Origin: Euperipatoides rowelli
Lineage: Eukaryota; Onychophora; Udeonychophora; Euonychophora; Peripatopsidae
Direction: 5' to 3' (one strand)
Assembly: GCA_003024985.2 (NCBI GenBank)
Contig: PXIH01S0020653.1
Length of the DNA: 10,040 nucleotides
The position numbers and the translations under genes were made by a program. Positions 1 to 6,044 of the stretch are shown here, piece after piece (position 1 is the first letter of the stretch; the number at the start of each line of letters is the position of its first letter). The notes under the pieces were generated by a model. The model did not search any database, was not told the origin of the DNA, and saw only the letters and a list, made by a program, of their open reading frames with translations.

Positions 1-60
1 TATAGTTAAGATATATAATCATTTTGTCATAATATTACTAGCAAAAGAAGGAAAGTTTTA

Positions 61-82
61 ATGGGGTCACAGGTGACCCCAT
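61..82. repeat. Near-perfect 22-bp palindrome
   Basis: Two 10-base arms, atggggtcac and gtgaccccat, are exact reverse complements around a 2-base centre (ag). It is much more GC-rich than its surroundings. It contains an E-box-type hexamer CAGGTG (70-75) and two inverted half-sites, GGGTCA (64-69) and TGACCC (74-79), separated by four bases. These resemble nuclear-receptor half-sites, but the spacing differs from the usual 3-base inverted arrangement. The palindrome itself is seen directly; any protein-binding role is inference. Confidence 0.7.
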
Positions 83-450
83 TGGTACTAAGTGATAGAA
101 AAAAAAGTTGGTATTAGAAGGGTTAAATTGTTCACCAGAATAACTTTAATTAAATGTTATCACAATCATCAATATGTTTAACTGACTGTTTGTTATAAAT
201 TGAAATTTAAAATGTTTCATAAATAAATCAGTTTCTCAAATTATAATATTATGAAATAAATATTTATTTATATATTTTTTCATAGAAAAACTCGTTGTTC
301 AATCAAAAATAAAATTTGCATTTTCATTATAAATAGAGGGAATGATTAAGGGTCTATAAACAAGGAGGGTTAAATAAAAAGACATCAGTCAACTAAAGAG
401 AAAGGATAATCTTTTAAGTTGCAATTGAATTGAAAGTTTTAAAAGGATAA
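83..450. other. A/T-rich stretch, no gene seen
   Basis: Strongly A/T-rich, with stops in every frame and no motif I recognise. If the protease remnant at 451-639 belonged to a complete Ty3-type pol, its catalytic D-T/S-G triad should lie in or just upstream of the right part of this stretch. I did not find it. Confidence 0.5.
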
Positions 451-639
451 ATACCTTACATCAATGATCCATTGAGAGGCCAAATAACTACTTTATATTT
501 TATTGTGATTATTGCAAATCACGAGTTAATTTTGGATTTCTTCCAGACTAATTTAGAAGTCATTATGATTGATATGAAATCTAGACAAGTTTCTTATAAA
601 ATCTTGCCTAGAACTTTTTTTTTTAGAATCAATATTTGA
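451..639 (+). pseudogene. Ty3/Gypsy-like protease C-terminal remnant
   Basis: An open stretch of 62 codons follows an in-frame TAA (448-450) and ends at TGA (637-639). It has no early methionine. The block HELILDFFQTN followed by I-D-x-K-x-x-x-V resembles the second half of retroviral-type aspartic proteases. In those, a hydrophobic strand leads to an (I/L)LG-x-D-(F/W)-L motif and then a strand carrying an I-D pair. The preceding hydrophobic TTLYFIVIIAN also fits. The glycine of the ILG motif is missing here (LILDFF). The catalytic aspartate region is not visible upstream, so this is at best half of a domain. It could belong to the element at 3306-5428, displaced by later insertions, or to a separate older copy that also left the fragment at 2427-2625. 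The assignment rests on motif resemblance only. Confidence 0.4.
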
Positions 640-892
640 AAACAAAATATTTTATTATCCAGATATTAAAGAATTTGTCAGGGTTGAAAAAGACTAAAAA
701 ATATTATTTTTTATTTTTGAACATTGGGTAATAAAAAAATGAAAAAAAAAAAAAAAAAAAAAACACTTTAAATTTGTCCATTTATTCATTTTAAATAATC
801 ATATAGTTTTATCACTCTCATAATCAGTAATTATATGTCCCCCATAATATTTCATCAAACTCTTATTCCTCACCTTATTCTTTTCTCTGCAG
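640..892. other. A/T-rich spacer with a 22-base A run
   Basis: No coding signal. A run of 22 A (742-763), interrupted just upstream by TG after another A run, could be a relic of a retroposed poly(A) tail or simple slippage. No recognisable SINE or processed gene lies immediately upstream of it. The right end (about 860-892) is pyrimidine-rich and leads into the splice-acceptor-like site described next. Confidence 0.5.
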
Positions 893-988
893 TATTTTAC
901 TCCACAAACATCAGTGACCCATAGGAGTGTTCTACTATGCTTGGTCCTAAATTATTTAGCAGTTTGTAGAAATGGTTGATTCATTCAG
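893..988 (+). other. Exon-like segment with splice-like borders
   Basis: A pyrimidine-rich tract ending in ttttctctgcag (881-892) looks like a strong 3' splice site, with possible branch-point-like sequence about 20 bases upstream. The segment ends in ttcag followed by gtgagt (989-994), a close match to a consensus 5' splice site. The enclosed 96 bases are a multiple of three. The first frame is open for 28 codons and then meets TGA (codon 29); the other two frames close early. It is therefore not a simple internal coding exon as written. It could be an untranslated or non-coding-RNA exon, a decayed exon, or chance. I recognise no protein in it. Confidence 0.3.
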
Positions 989-1287
989 GTGAGTAACTAC
1001 ACTCTGAGCACCTTGGAGCAGTTTTTAATTAGGTCCCCCCCCCCCTCCACCCCCATGATTGAAGTTTTATTTTCCGTTCTTGAAAAAAAAAAAACTGCTA
1101 TACTCTCATAACAAGAATTACTTAATTTAATATAAACAAAATAAAAGTATATTTAATTAATTAGCCATTTGACATTTTTTGATAAAAAATAAATTTAAAA
1201 AAAAAAAAAGATAATTTACAACTTGTCTAAGCTATTGTTTCCTAGCCTTCTGTCTTACAATTTGATGAATCAAATGGTCAAACAAAG
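989..1287. repeat. Spacer with C-rich and A-rich tracts
   Basis: No coding signal. It holds an 11-base C run (1035-1045) followed by TCCACCCCC (1046-1054), an A12 tract beginning about 1083, and an A run beginning about 1197. On the minus strand the C-rich block becomes a G-rich tract with several short G runs that might fold as a quadruplex. Such tracts are prone to length change. Confidence 0.5.
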
Positions 1288-1575
1288 TTAAATGAGTCCA
1301 GTCTGCTGTTCTCTATGCAAAGCTCTAATTTAAACTTGATTGACCAAAGATTCAGCAAGATTGGCAATAACAAAATTAATGTTATGTTTCTCTGACTAAC
1401 TCAGCCACTGCCTCATAATTATTAGATGTTAGTTTTTGTTTTTTGTCATTAAAACCTCTCTGTGAAGGTTACACTCATCTTGATCTTTAGGAAAATATGC
1501 TTTTGCTTGACAAGAACCAATTATTACACATTTTTGTTCAGGCATAAGAGCCTGAATGTCAGAAAATCCCTTTTG
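1288..1575 (-). pseudogene. Unrecognised coding-like remnant
   Basis: On the minus strand an open stretch of 48 codons runs from 1575 to a TAA at 1429-1431; it includes the blocks SDIQALMPEQKCVIIGSC and ECNLHREVLMTKNK. A second frame continues with NNYEAVAELVRET (1385-1423) to a stop at 1382-1384. A third follows with INFVIANLAESLVNQV and IRALHREQQTGLI (1291-1380), with one internal stop. Composition is protein-like (balanced charged residues, few repeats) and the blocks follow one another with little gap, as in a decayed reading frame with small indels. I do not recognise the family. It may be a transposon protein or an old processed host gene. Low-complexity chance openness cannot be ruled out. 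Confidence 0.3.
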
Positions 1576-1860
1576 TCAGATAAATGAATGATTTTTACAT
1601 TCTTTGTTTGAACAGATTCAACATATTTTGTTTTTCTAAAACTATAGAACTGTTTCAAACAGGTATGAGCTGAGTTTGAATCTAACTGCTGCTATTTTTT
1701 GTTTTTGGTTATTAGTTGAAATTTTGTATATTAATATATTTTATGTTTTGTCTTCGATAATTATTATATTTGTTGTGTACCGTTCAAAAGAAATTAAATT
1801 GCTTTAAATATATAGTAATATATTAAAAAAAATACTATTAATAATAATTTAAACTGGCGA
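1576..1860. other. A/T-rich spacer, nothing recognised
   Basis: Rich in T on the plus strand, with stops in all frames except the short open run that leads into the next entry. No motif or repeat worth naming was seen. Confidence 0.5.
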
Positions 1861-2150
1861 GTTTGTCTCACATTCAGCAATTGTAAATCGGCAGGTGTAG
1901 AAGCTGAAGTGGAACTAGCCCTAGGTGAGGGTCAGTTACATTTCGATAATTGGCTTACATTCTGTAATGCTTTTGCTTTGCTTTCTGCTTATTTTTTTGT
2001 TTGTGAAATTCAGTGCACTTAATTTTTATGGAGACATGACCAACAGGTTTAACTTGGAAAGAAAGTAACTCTGCTTTACGAGAGCCTGACAGTTGTTGAC
2101 TTGTTTGGAATGGAAGAAGGATAGCCTAGACTGTAAAGTCAATTTACAAA
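1861..2150 (+). pseudogene. Possible piggyBac-like transposase fragment
   Basis: The plus frame 1861-2019 is open for 53 codons (the open run itself starts at 1819) and ends at TAA 2020-2022. Its second half contains G-E-G-Q-L-H-F-D-N-W-L-T, then a leucine-rich helix and a closing C-T. PiggyBac-family transposases carry a conserved hydrophobic strand into an aspartate-asparagine pair followed by an aromatic residue and threonine; that aspartate is one of the catalytic residues. The upstream valine- and leucine-containing strand fits the same fold position. Downstream, in another frame, LREPDSC and LVWNGRRIA (about 2077-2130) could correspond to the family's RG block and its W-x-D/N-x-(K/R)-x-V block. 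Frame changes and stops make it non-functional. The match is a short motif judged by eye; no terminal inverted repeats or TTAA-flanked ends were established. Confidence 0.35.
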
Positions 2151-2219
2151 ATTCATATAAATTATTTTATAAGGAGTAATAAAATAAATAAAATGTACAG
2201 TATGTACAGGGCATTACTT
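2151..2219. other. Short A/T-rich spacer
   Basis: No gene. Contains a short palindromic element, tgtaca-gta-tgtaca (about 2194-2208), just before the larger palindromes that follow. Confidence 0.4.
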
Positions 2220-2268
2220 GATAAAAATGTCATTTTTATCTTTAAAAAAAATATATATATTTTTTTAA
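2220..2268. repeat. Paired A/T palindromes
   Basis: Two palindromes sit side by side. At 2220-2240, gataaaaatg and catttttatc are exact reverse complements around a single T. At 2242-2268, a run of A, then alternating TA, then a run of T forms a nearly perfect self-complementary tract. Another TA-rich tract follows (2272-2290). These would extrude as hairpins or cruciforms. They may be a decayed MITE core, but I could not establish terminal repeats or a target duplication. Confidence 0.6.
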
Positions 2269-2426
2269 TTTTGTATATATATTTTTTTATGCACCCTTGG
2301 TTTTCTTGCCACCTGGAACAAAGTGCTCCTAGTGTTCCTAGTGCTCCACGATTGCTATGCATGTGGATTCATTCAACAAGTATTTATTTTCCATCTGCAA
2401 TATATATCATTTGTGAAAATATTGAT

Positions 2427-2625
2427 CATTGAGGATGGAAAGTTCAAACTCATTTCTCCTTTGCAATTTGAAATTTTTTTTATTCATTATGATAATTTGG
2501 CTAAGGGTTTTTTTATTATTATTATTTAGCCTAAAACCTTTAAAAGTCTAAGGGTCATATTAAAAGGTACAATATGCCTCACAATCTATCAGGAATATCA
2601 GCTCAAATTGTTTTCACAAAAAAAT
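2427..2625 (+). pseudogene. Second Ty3/Gypsy-like integrase zinc-finger remnant
   Basis: In the frame starting at 2323, the block EDGKFKLISPLQFEIFFIHY followed by DNLAKG (about 2431-2508) resembles the integrase N-terminus of Ty3/Gypsy pol, where a G-K-x-x-x-(V/I)-P strand leads to an H-x(3-5)-H motif around H-D-x-x-x-G-H. After a TAG (2527-2529) the same frame continues with KTF and, about 25 codons on, IYQEYQLK. The family normally has K-T, a W-P-G-M-like block, and C-x-x-C-Q-x-x-K here; the two expected cysteines are tyrosines (TAT), each one G-to-A change from TGT. It duplicates a domain also present at 4838-4975, so it cannot be part of that copy. The protein is dead. The call depends on pattern alignment by eye. 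Confidence 0.42.
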
Positions 2626-2640
2626 AAAATAATAATTTTC

Positions 2641-3117
2641 AAAATGATTTTAACACAATCAAAAATCTTCATATATGAAAACTTAAAACTGAGCAATAAA
2701 AGGATAACTTACTAATGATTGGACAAACAAATAGTAGCCAATAAATTACCAAACTCTTTTTCCAATCAAAAAATTATAATACAAAAAAAAAAAATGGAAT
2801 AAAAACAATGGATTGACTTTGGCCAACAATACAAAATTATATTTGATGTAGTAATCAAACTGATAATTTTATTAGAAACATAAAAATTGTCTATATCAAA
2901 GATTTTCAATATAGACTAATTTTAGAATTAAATATTTTTAATATGTTTAATATCATAATACTAGTGAAATATAGTTACTGCTCTTTTAATTAAAAACAAA
3001 ACAATCATATTAGTCTAGATACAAAATGATATGAAATAAAAGATAAAATCAACCCAGAAATATATTAAATAAAACTATAAACTGAAAAGACATACATAAA
3101 AACAAAGACATATTTAA
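2641..3117. other. A-rich stretch, no gene established
   Basis: The plus strand is A-rich with stops in all frames. I looked for Ty3 integrase core, gag or protease motifs and found nothing dependable. One stem-loop is visible: gtctatat (2889-2896) pairs with atatagac (2909-2916) across a 12-base loop. A 12-base A run lies near 2783. Confidence 0.5.
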
Positions 3118-3282
3118 GCAGAAATAACCAGATTTATTAAAAAAAACTTTTATCCTAGTGATGTAGAAACTCCACAAACAGTAGCAAAAACTAATGAAAC
3201 ATACCAAAAAGCATTTCTAGTATAGCAAATTAAATTAAGGATGAGTTTAGCACACAACCGGGTGAAGAAAAAAAACACTTAA
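3118..3282 (+). pseudogene. Short coding-like stretch upstream of RT
   Basis: Between a TAA at 3115-3117 and a TAA at 3280-3282, one frame carries about 54 codons with a single TAG, including IKKNFYPSDVETPQTVAKTN. Composition is protein-like. Its place just before the RT suggests the gag-protease or protease-RT linker part of the same Ty3 element, but no diagnostic motif (zinc knuckle or protease triad) is present. It may also be chance. Confidence 0.22.
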
Positions 3283-3305
3283 TTTCATAATATTAACATA
3301 AATGA

Positions 3306-3870
3306 AATGTCCATAAACCTAAGGCTTTAGGTTCAAGTCATGCTAAAAGAGTAAAAATTGAAAAACTCGTACAAGAAATGATGGACAATATATTATTTCT
3401 TAATAGTTATAGTAGCCAAGCCTTACAAGTAGAGTTTGTAGAAAAAGATGAAGTNCTGGAAATAATAAAACATTATGTTTTTGCATAGATGCAATTTAAA
3501 TATTAAAATAAAAGAAGAAATTAAACCATTTTTGTCAGTACTGGATATGAAGTCTGGCTATTGGAACATAAAAGTTAATCCAAAGACATCCACATAACAG
3601 TATTCATTATACATAACACAAATTATAGCCTACATTTTTGCAAATGCTTTTGGTTATGTAACATACCATAATGCTTTCAAGCAAGTTATGTAGGATGTCC
3701 TAAGGCATAAAATTAATAAATGTTGTGTCATCTACTTAGATGAAGATGTAATAGTTTTGAGTGAATTTATTGCACAGCATAGAGAGGACTATTTAAAAAA
3801 TAGTTACCACCTTAAAAATGTTAATAGCTTTAAAACAAAGAAAAATGCTTTTAAGAGCCAAATGCATTAG
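3306..3870 (+). pseudogene. pol: Ty3/Gypsy reverse transcriptase (fingers and palm), broken
   Basis: RT copies element RNA into DNA in the particle. The first frame (3306-3482) has KIEKLVQEMMDN, the usual E-I-x-x-(M/L)-L-x-x-G-(I/V)-I block that opens the fingers. The frame then changes near 3480 and continues with LSVLDMKSGYWNIKV (about 3532-3576), whose aspartate (3544-3546) is the first catalytic residue. A block corresponding to the family's P-F-G-(L)-x-N-A-P-x-x-F-(Q) follows as NAFGYV...NAFKQVM. The catalytic pair appears as YLDEDVIVLS (3733-3762): the family has Y-L-D-D, so one extra codon (GAA) separates the two aspartates. In-frame stops lie at 3595-3597, 3691-3693 and 3868-3870. The LDED change alone would probably disable the active site; the stops certainly break the chain. 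Confidence 0.88.
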
Positions 3871-4080
3871 GTCGTTTAATTACATCAAATAACATAAAAC
3901 CTGATCTGAAAAAGCAAAGCAATCTCCAAATACCTGATATATGCATCCATATAAAACATCCAGAAATATTTTGTTATGGCTGTTTACTTTTGTCGCTTCA
4001 TTACTTACGCATTTCACAACAATAGCAAAACCACTAAACAATTTATTAAAGAAAAATGTTAGTCTGAAGAGTGCTAAACA
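3867..4080 (+). pseudogene. pol: Ty3/Gypsy RT thumb / connection, broken
   Basis: After the stop at 3868 the homologous reading moves to a second frame starting with LGRLITSNNIKPD (3867-3905). This matches the (F)-L-G-(H)-x-I-(S)-x-x-G-(I)-x-(P)-D block that follows the RT palm. Another change near 3975 returns to the first frame, with FCRFITYAFHNNSK standing where the family has Y-(Y)-R-(R)-F-I-x-x-(F)-(A)-x-x-(A)-x-P-L. Two stops (4060-4062 and 4075-4077) lie just before the RNase H domain. The segment confirms that the element is one continuous ancestral pol rather than scattered pieces. Confidence 0.75.
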
Positions 4081-4560
4081 GCATTTGAAACATTAAAATT
4101 AGTAAGTAAACTAATTCTATTTTATCCAAATTTTTCCAAACCATTTGTGCTCTCAACAGATGCACATGATGTAGGCTTAGGAGATATTTTGTCACAAGAA
4201 ACAAATAAATACAATAAAAATTCTACTGTTGATTATACTAGCCACTCTTTAAGCAATTCAAAGTAAAAGTGGACCCCCCCCTCCGAGAAGGAATATATGG
4301 CTAAATTGTTTGATATTGAACACTTCAGACCATATTTAGAAGGAATGAAGTTTAATGTAGTAACTGACCCCAATGCACTTTGTTGGTTAAAATCAATAGA
4401 AGACCCACATTCTTGTCTAGGTATATACAGTTTAAGACTCCAAAATTTAATATACGATGTCAAGCATCAGCCTGGTAAAACAATAGCTGGTGCATTATCT
4501 TGTTCTCTATACCATGGGATATGCCACCAGATGATAAAAAAAGCTATTAATGATAACTAA
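4081..4560 (+). pseudogene. pol: Ty3/Gypsy RNase H domain, nearly open
   Basis: RNase H removes the RNA template from RNA-DNA hybrids. One frame is open from 4078 to 4560 apart from a single TAA (4264-4266). Domains in order: AFETLK and a hydrophobic run (4081-4125); KPFVLSTDAHDVGLGDILSQ with the first catalytic aspartate (4159-4161); SEKEYMAKLFDIEHFRPYL with the catalytic glutamate (4285-4287); FNVVTDPNALCWL with the next aspartate (4366-4368); and a final HQPGKTIAGALSCSL. The last block is A-D-A-L-S-R in the family; here the aspartate is glycine. An 8-base C run (4274-4281) sits just before the glutamate and is a likely slippage point, yet the frame is kept across it. It ends at TAA 4558-4560, directly followed by a TAA-repeat microsatellite. 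Confidence 0.88.
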
Positions 4561-4605
4561 TAAGTAATAATAATAATAATAATACATAAAATGCTAATAA
4601 TAATC
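4558..4605 (+). repeat. (TAA)n microsatellite
   Basis: A TAATAA start, then several perfect TAA/ATA units, with a second short cluster a dozen bases later. It lies between the RNase H and integrase parts of the Ty3 remnant, so it grew inside the dead element. Confidence 0.8.
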
Positions 4606-4837
4606 AAATTTCTAAAAAAAATTGAAGATTTGCAATGTTTTCAACAGGAAGACAATGATATTAGAAAATATCTCTTGCAACACAATTAATTAAATAATAT
4701 TTTGAAAAAAAAAACAAAAAAAAAATTATTATATTGCTTATTGGTGAGCTATATTTAAAAAAACAAATAGTAGAACACTTGCTAACAAAAAAATATAGAC
4801 ATTTTTACCTAAATTAGAAAGAAATAAGGTATTAAAA
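4606..4837 (+). pseudogene. pol: Ty3/Gypsy RNase H-integrase linker remnant
   Basis: The block IEDLQCFQQEDNDIRKYLLQ (4621-4680) matches the loosely conserved linker found before Ty3 integrases, in which a Q-x-x-D-x-x-(I)-x-x-(L) pattern is common. After it come A runs and stops, and the reading is lost for about 150 bases before the zinc-finger motif. Confidence 0.5.
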
Positions 4838-4975
4838 TGTTTGCATAAGTCACCATTAGAAGGACACATGTGAATAAAAAAAACATTAACTGAATGAAAT
4901 CCTATTACTTCTAGACTGGGATGCTTAAATCCATTAAACAATATGGCAATGCTGTCAATTCAAGCTGTAAAAAAT
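4838..4975 (+). pseudogene. pol: Ty3/Gypsy integrase N-terminal zinc finger, broken
   Basis: One frame gives CLHKSPLEGHM (4838-4870), then after a TGA IKKTLTE, standing where the family has H-x(4)-G-H-x-G-x-x-K-T. The two histidines of the H2C2 finger are present. The homologous reading then moves to the frame of the next entry, where YF-stop-TGMLKSIKQYGN (about 4905-4950) matches (Y)-(Y)-W-x-G-M-x-x-x-(I)-x-x-Y; the tryptophan codon is a TAG at 4912-4914, one G-to-A step from TGG. Only one of the two expected cysteines (VNSSC, 4954-4968) is seen. Confidence 0.65.
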
Positions 4976-5157
4976 CTATTGGGAAAATGCAATTGATCCA
5001 TGCAACCAGATCAATGCAATTCTTGGTCATGGATCTCATTGGTCTGTTGACTCCTACAATAGCAGGCAACAAAAATTTAATACTATTTATAGACCTCTTC
5101 ACTAAATATATGAAAGCATTCTCCATAATGGAAGCTATAGTAAAACAGGCCTAAGAG
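4921..5157 (+). pseudogene. pol: Ty3/Gypsy integrase core, first half
   Basis: Integrase joins element DNA to the host chromosome. This frame is open for 78 codons from ATG 4921 to TAA 5155. It contains MQFLVMDLIGLLTPT, where M-D-(L)-I-G-(P) holds the first of the three catalytic acidic residues (Asp, 5032-5034). Then IAGNKNLILFIDLFTKYMKAF matches G-(N)-x-(Y)-I-L-x-x-(I)-D-x-F-(T/S)-(K)-(Y). The proline after the G of the family's D-x-x-G-P is leucine here. It breaks at a TAA, and the continuation is in another frame. Confidence 0.82.
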
Positions 5158-5161
5158 ACAC

Positions 5162-5428
5162 ATTAATGGAATTGATAAACCACAACCAATAGTAACATAC
5201 AGGGGCATCTAGTTAACAAGTAACACATTTAGCAACACCCTATACTCCCTAAATGTGAGCCATAATAAGTGTTCAATTCATCTACCAGAGATAAACAATG
5301 CTGAGAGAGCCATTAAACCTTGAAATATCTGATATGATGCTATCTGAAGGGATGCTATCAACAAATATACACAATTAAAACTTAGTTTATTACTAAAAAT
5401 AAAAGTATCAAATACAAGAATAAGGTAG
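5162..5428 (+). pseudogene. pol: Ty3/Gypsy integrase core, second half, decayed
   Basis: A frame shifted relative to the preceding piece carries PIVTYRGI, a TAG, then LTSNTFSNTL (about 5183-5245). This stands at the family's (I)-x-(S)-D-x-G-x-x-F-x-(S)-x-x-F block, with the catalytic aspartate replaced by tyrosine (TAC, 5198-5200). The block HLPEINNAERAIK (about 5276-5314) matches (P)-(Q)-x-N-(G)-x-x-E-R and holds the catalytic glutamate (5303-5305). The spacing between these two positions is 35 codons, close to the D-x35-E spacing known for this family. Further stops follow; reading fades by TAG 5426-5428. Loss of the second aspartate is independent evidence that the copy is dead. Confidence 0.68.
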
Positions 5429-5583
5429 GGTTACATATAACATAATGGTCATAAAAATACTTAATTGTAAGTAAACATTGAACATAAAGTCAGTTTTAAA
5501 CACATGAATATTCCTTTTCCTTTATTGGATCGGACAGTTAGTCTAAGTAATATACTGTATTTTATTTTTTTTCCATGCCAGCT
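5429..5583. other. Spacer downstream of Ty3 pol
   Basis: No LTR, polypurine tract or chromodomain was recognised. A TTTATT at 5561-5566 reads as the poly(A) signal AATAAA on the minus strand, about 20 bases past the stop of the next entry. Confidence 0.4.
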
Positions 5584-5727
5584 TTATAATACTGTAAATC
5601 TGTAGTTAGCTTCCAGTGTTCCCTGTAGTATTTTTGTTAAAAGTTTGTTAATATCAGTCAGTTTTGGTAGTTCTTTTGGTTTCATGTTCTTCATACTAAG
5701 TCCCTTTTTGTTAATAGGAAATAGTGT
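5584..5727 (-). CDS. Small minus-strand open frame, unrecognised
   Basis: Reading leftward on the minus strand, an open stretch of 47 codons runs from 5727 to TAA at 5584-5586. From its first ATG (5692-5694) it encodes 36 residues, including KPKELPKLTDINKLLTKIL. The composition (lysine, leucine, threonine, few runs) is more protein-like than that of most chance frames here. An AATAAA on the same strand lies about 20 bases beyond the stop (5561-5566), so it could be the last coding exon of a host gene or a decayed transposon end. No good 3' splice site stands directly in front of it. The opposite strand is also fairly open, which weakens the case. Family unknown. Confidence 0.2.
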   Translation of the reverse strand, partial: TLFPINKKGLSMKNMKPKELPKLTDINKLLTKILQGTLEANYRFTVL

Positions 5728-5843
5728 TCACAAATCACTAAGGTAACTAGTTTCACCTCGAACAAGAGTTTATTTTCTTTCTTATTGTTATGATGAATCT
5801 CATTGATTTAGAAATGCAAAGTACAATGAATATNTAGGTTTAA

Positions 5844-6044
5844 TTACTTCTTTTGCACTTGCTTTCCAGTCTGACAATCAAAGATGTTACCAAGTTCAAC
5901 AGTTACCACTTCTTTTACCTTTATGTTCACCTCAGTCAACATTAGGCAATGTTTCATGACAATAAACACAAATGAACATTTTCCTTTGGGGATAATAAAC
6001 GTAATTGGGTCAATTTCTAAAAACAAAATGTCTTCCATCTCCAT
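5844..6044 (-). CDS. Minus-strand open frame, possible host exon
   Basis: A 66-codon open frame on the minus strand runs from ATG 6044 to the stop at 5844-5846. It contains FLEIDPITFIIPKGKCSFVF and later NIKVKEVVTVELGN. The alternation of hydrophobic residues, with I-D-P-x-x-F-x-I-P near the start, is reminiscent of Ig-like beta-sandwich repeats of the MSP/ASH type, but that is a weak visual likeness. Inside it, ttttgtttttag (minus strand, ending near 6018) looks like a 3' splice site and aaag-gtaaaag (near 5920) like a 5' splice site, which would leave a short internal exon. The plus strand also has an 80-codon frame over the same bases, so openness alone proves little. An N at 5834 lies just beyond the stop. 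Confidence 0.2.
   Translation of the reverse strand: MEMEDILFLEIDPITFIIPKGKCSFVFIVMKHCLMLTEVNIKVKEVVTVELGNIFDCQTGKQVQKK

Larger units (their letters stand above)
3306..5428 (+). mobile_element. pol: Degenerate Ty3/Gypsy LTR-retrotransposon pol
   Basis: About 2.1 kb of plus-strand sequence shows the Ty3/Gypsy domain order: RT (3306-3870, 3867-4080), RNase H (4081-4548), integrase zinc finger (4838-4975), integrase core (5017-5305). RNase H before integrase is the Ty3/retroviral order and excludes Ty1/Copia. The reading frame changes near 3480, 3867, 3975, between 4560 and 4838, near 4910 and near 5158, with many in-frame stops. No gag with zinc knuckles, no primer-binding site and no matching LTR pair were found. 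The element is either solo pol debris or has ends too eroded to see. It is transcriptionally and biochemically dead as written. One N (3455) marks an assembly gap or ambiguity. Confidence 0.9.

Noticed and set aside
742-763. A22 run as poly(A) tail of a processed gene or LINE
   Set aside because: No recognisable retroposed sequence ends at it; simple expansion is equally likely.
2162-2362. 66-codon minus-strand open frame (and a plus-strand frame over the same bases)
   Set aside because: Mostly lysine, isoleucine and phenylalanine from the A/T palindromes; low complexity and no motif.
3330-3340. GGTTCAAGTCA resembles a tRNA B box
   Set aside because: No A box at the proper distance, no acceptor or T-stem pairing, and the bases lie in the frame leading into the Ty3 RT.
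4233-4463. Minus-strand open frame across the RNase H region
   Set aside because: Shadow of the plus-strand RNase H, which has catalytic motifs in order.
4738-5126. Two minus-strand open frames over the integrase region
   Set aside because: Shadows of the plus-strand integrase, which carries the recognisable M-D-x-I-G and F-I-D-x-F blocks.
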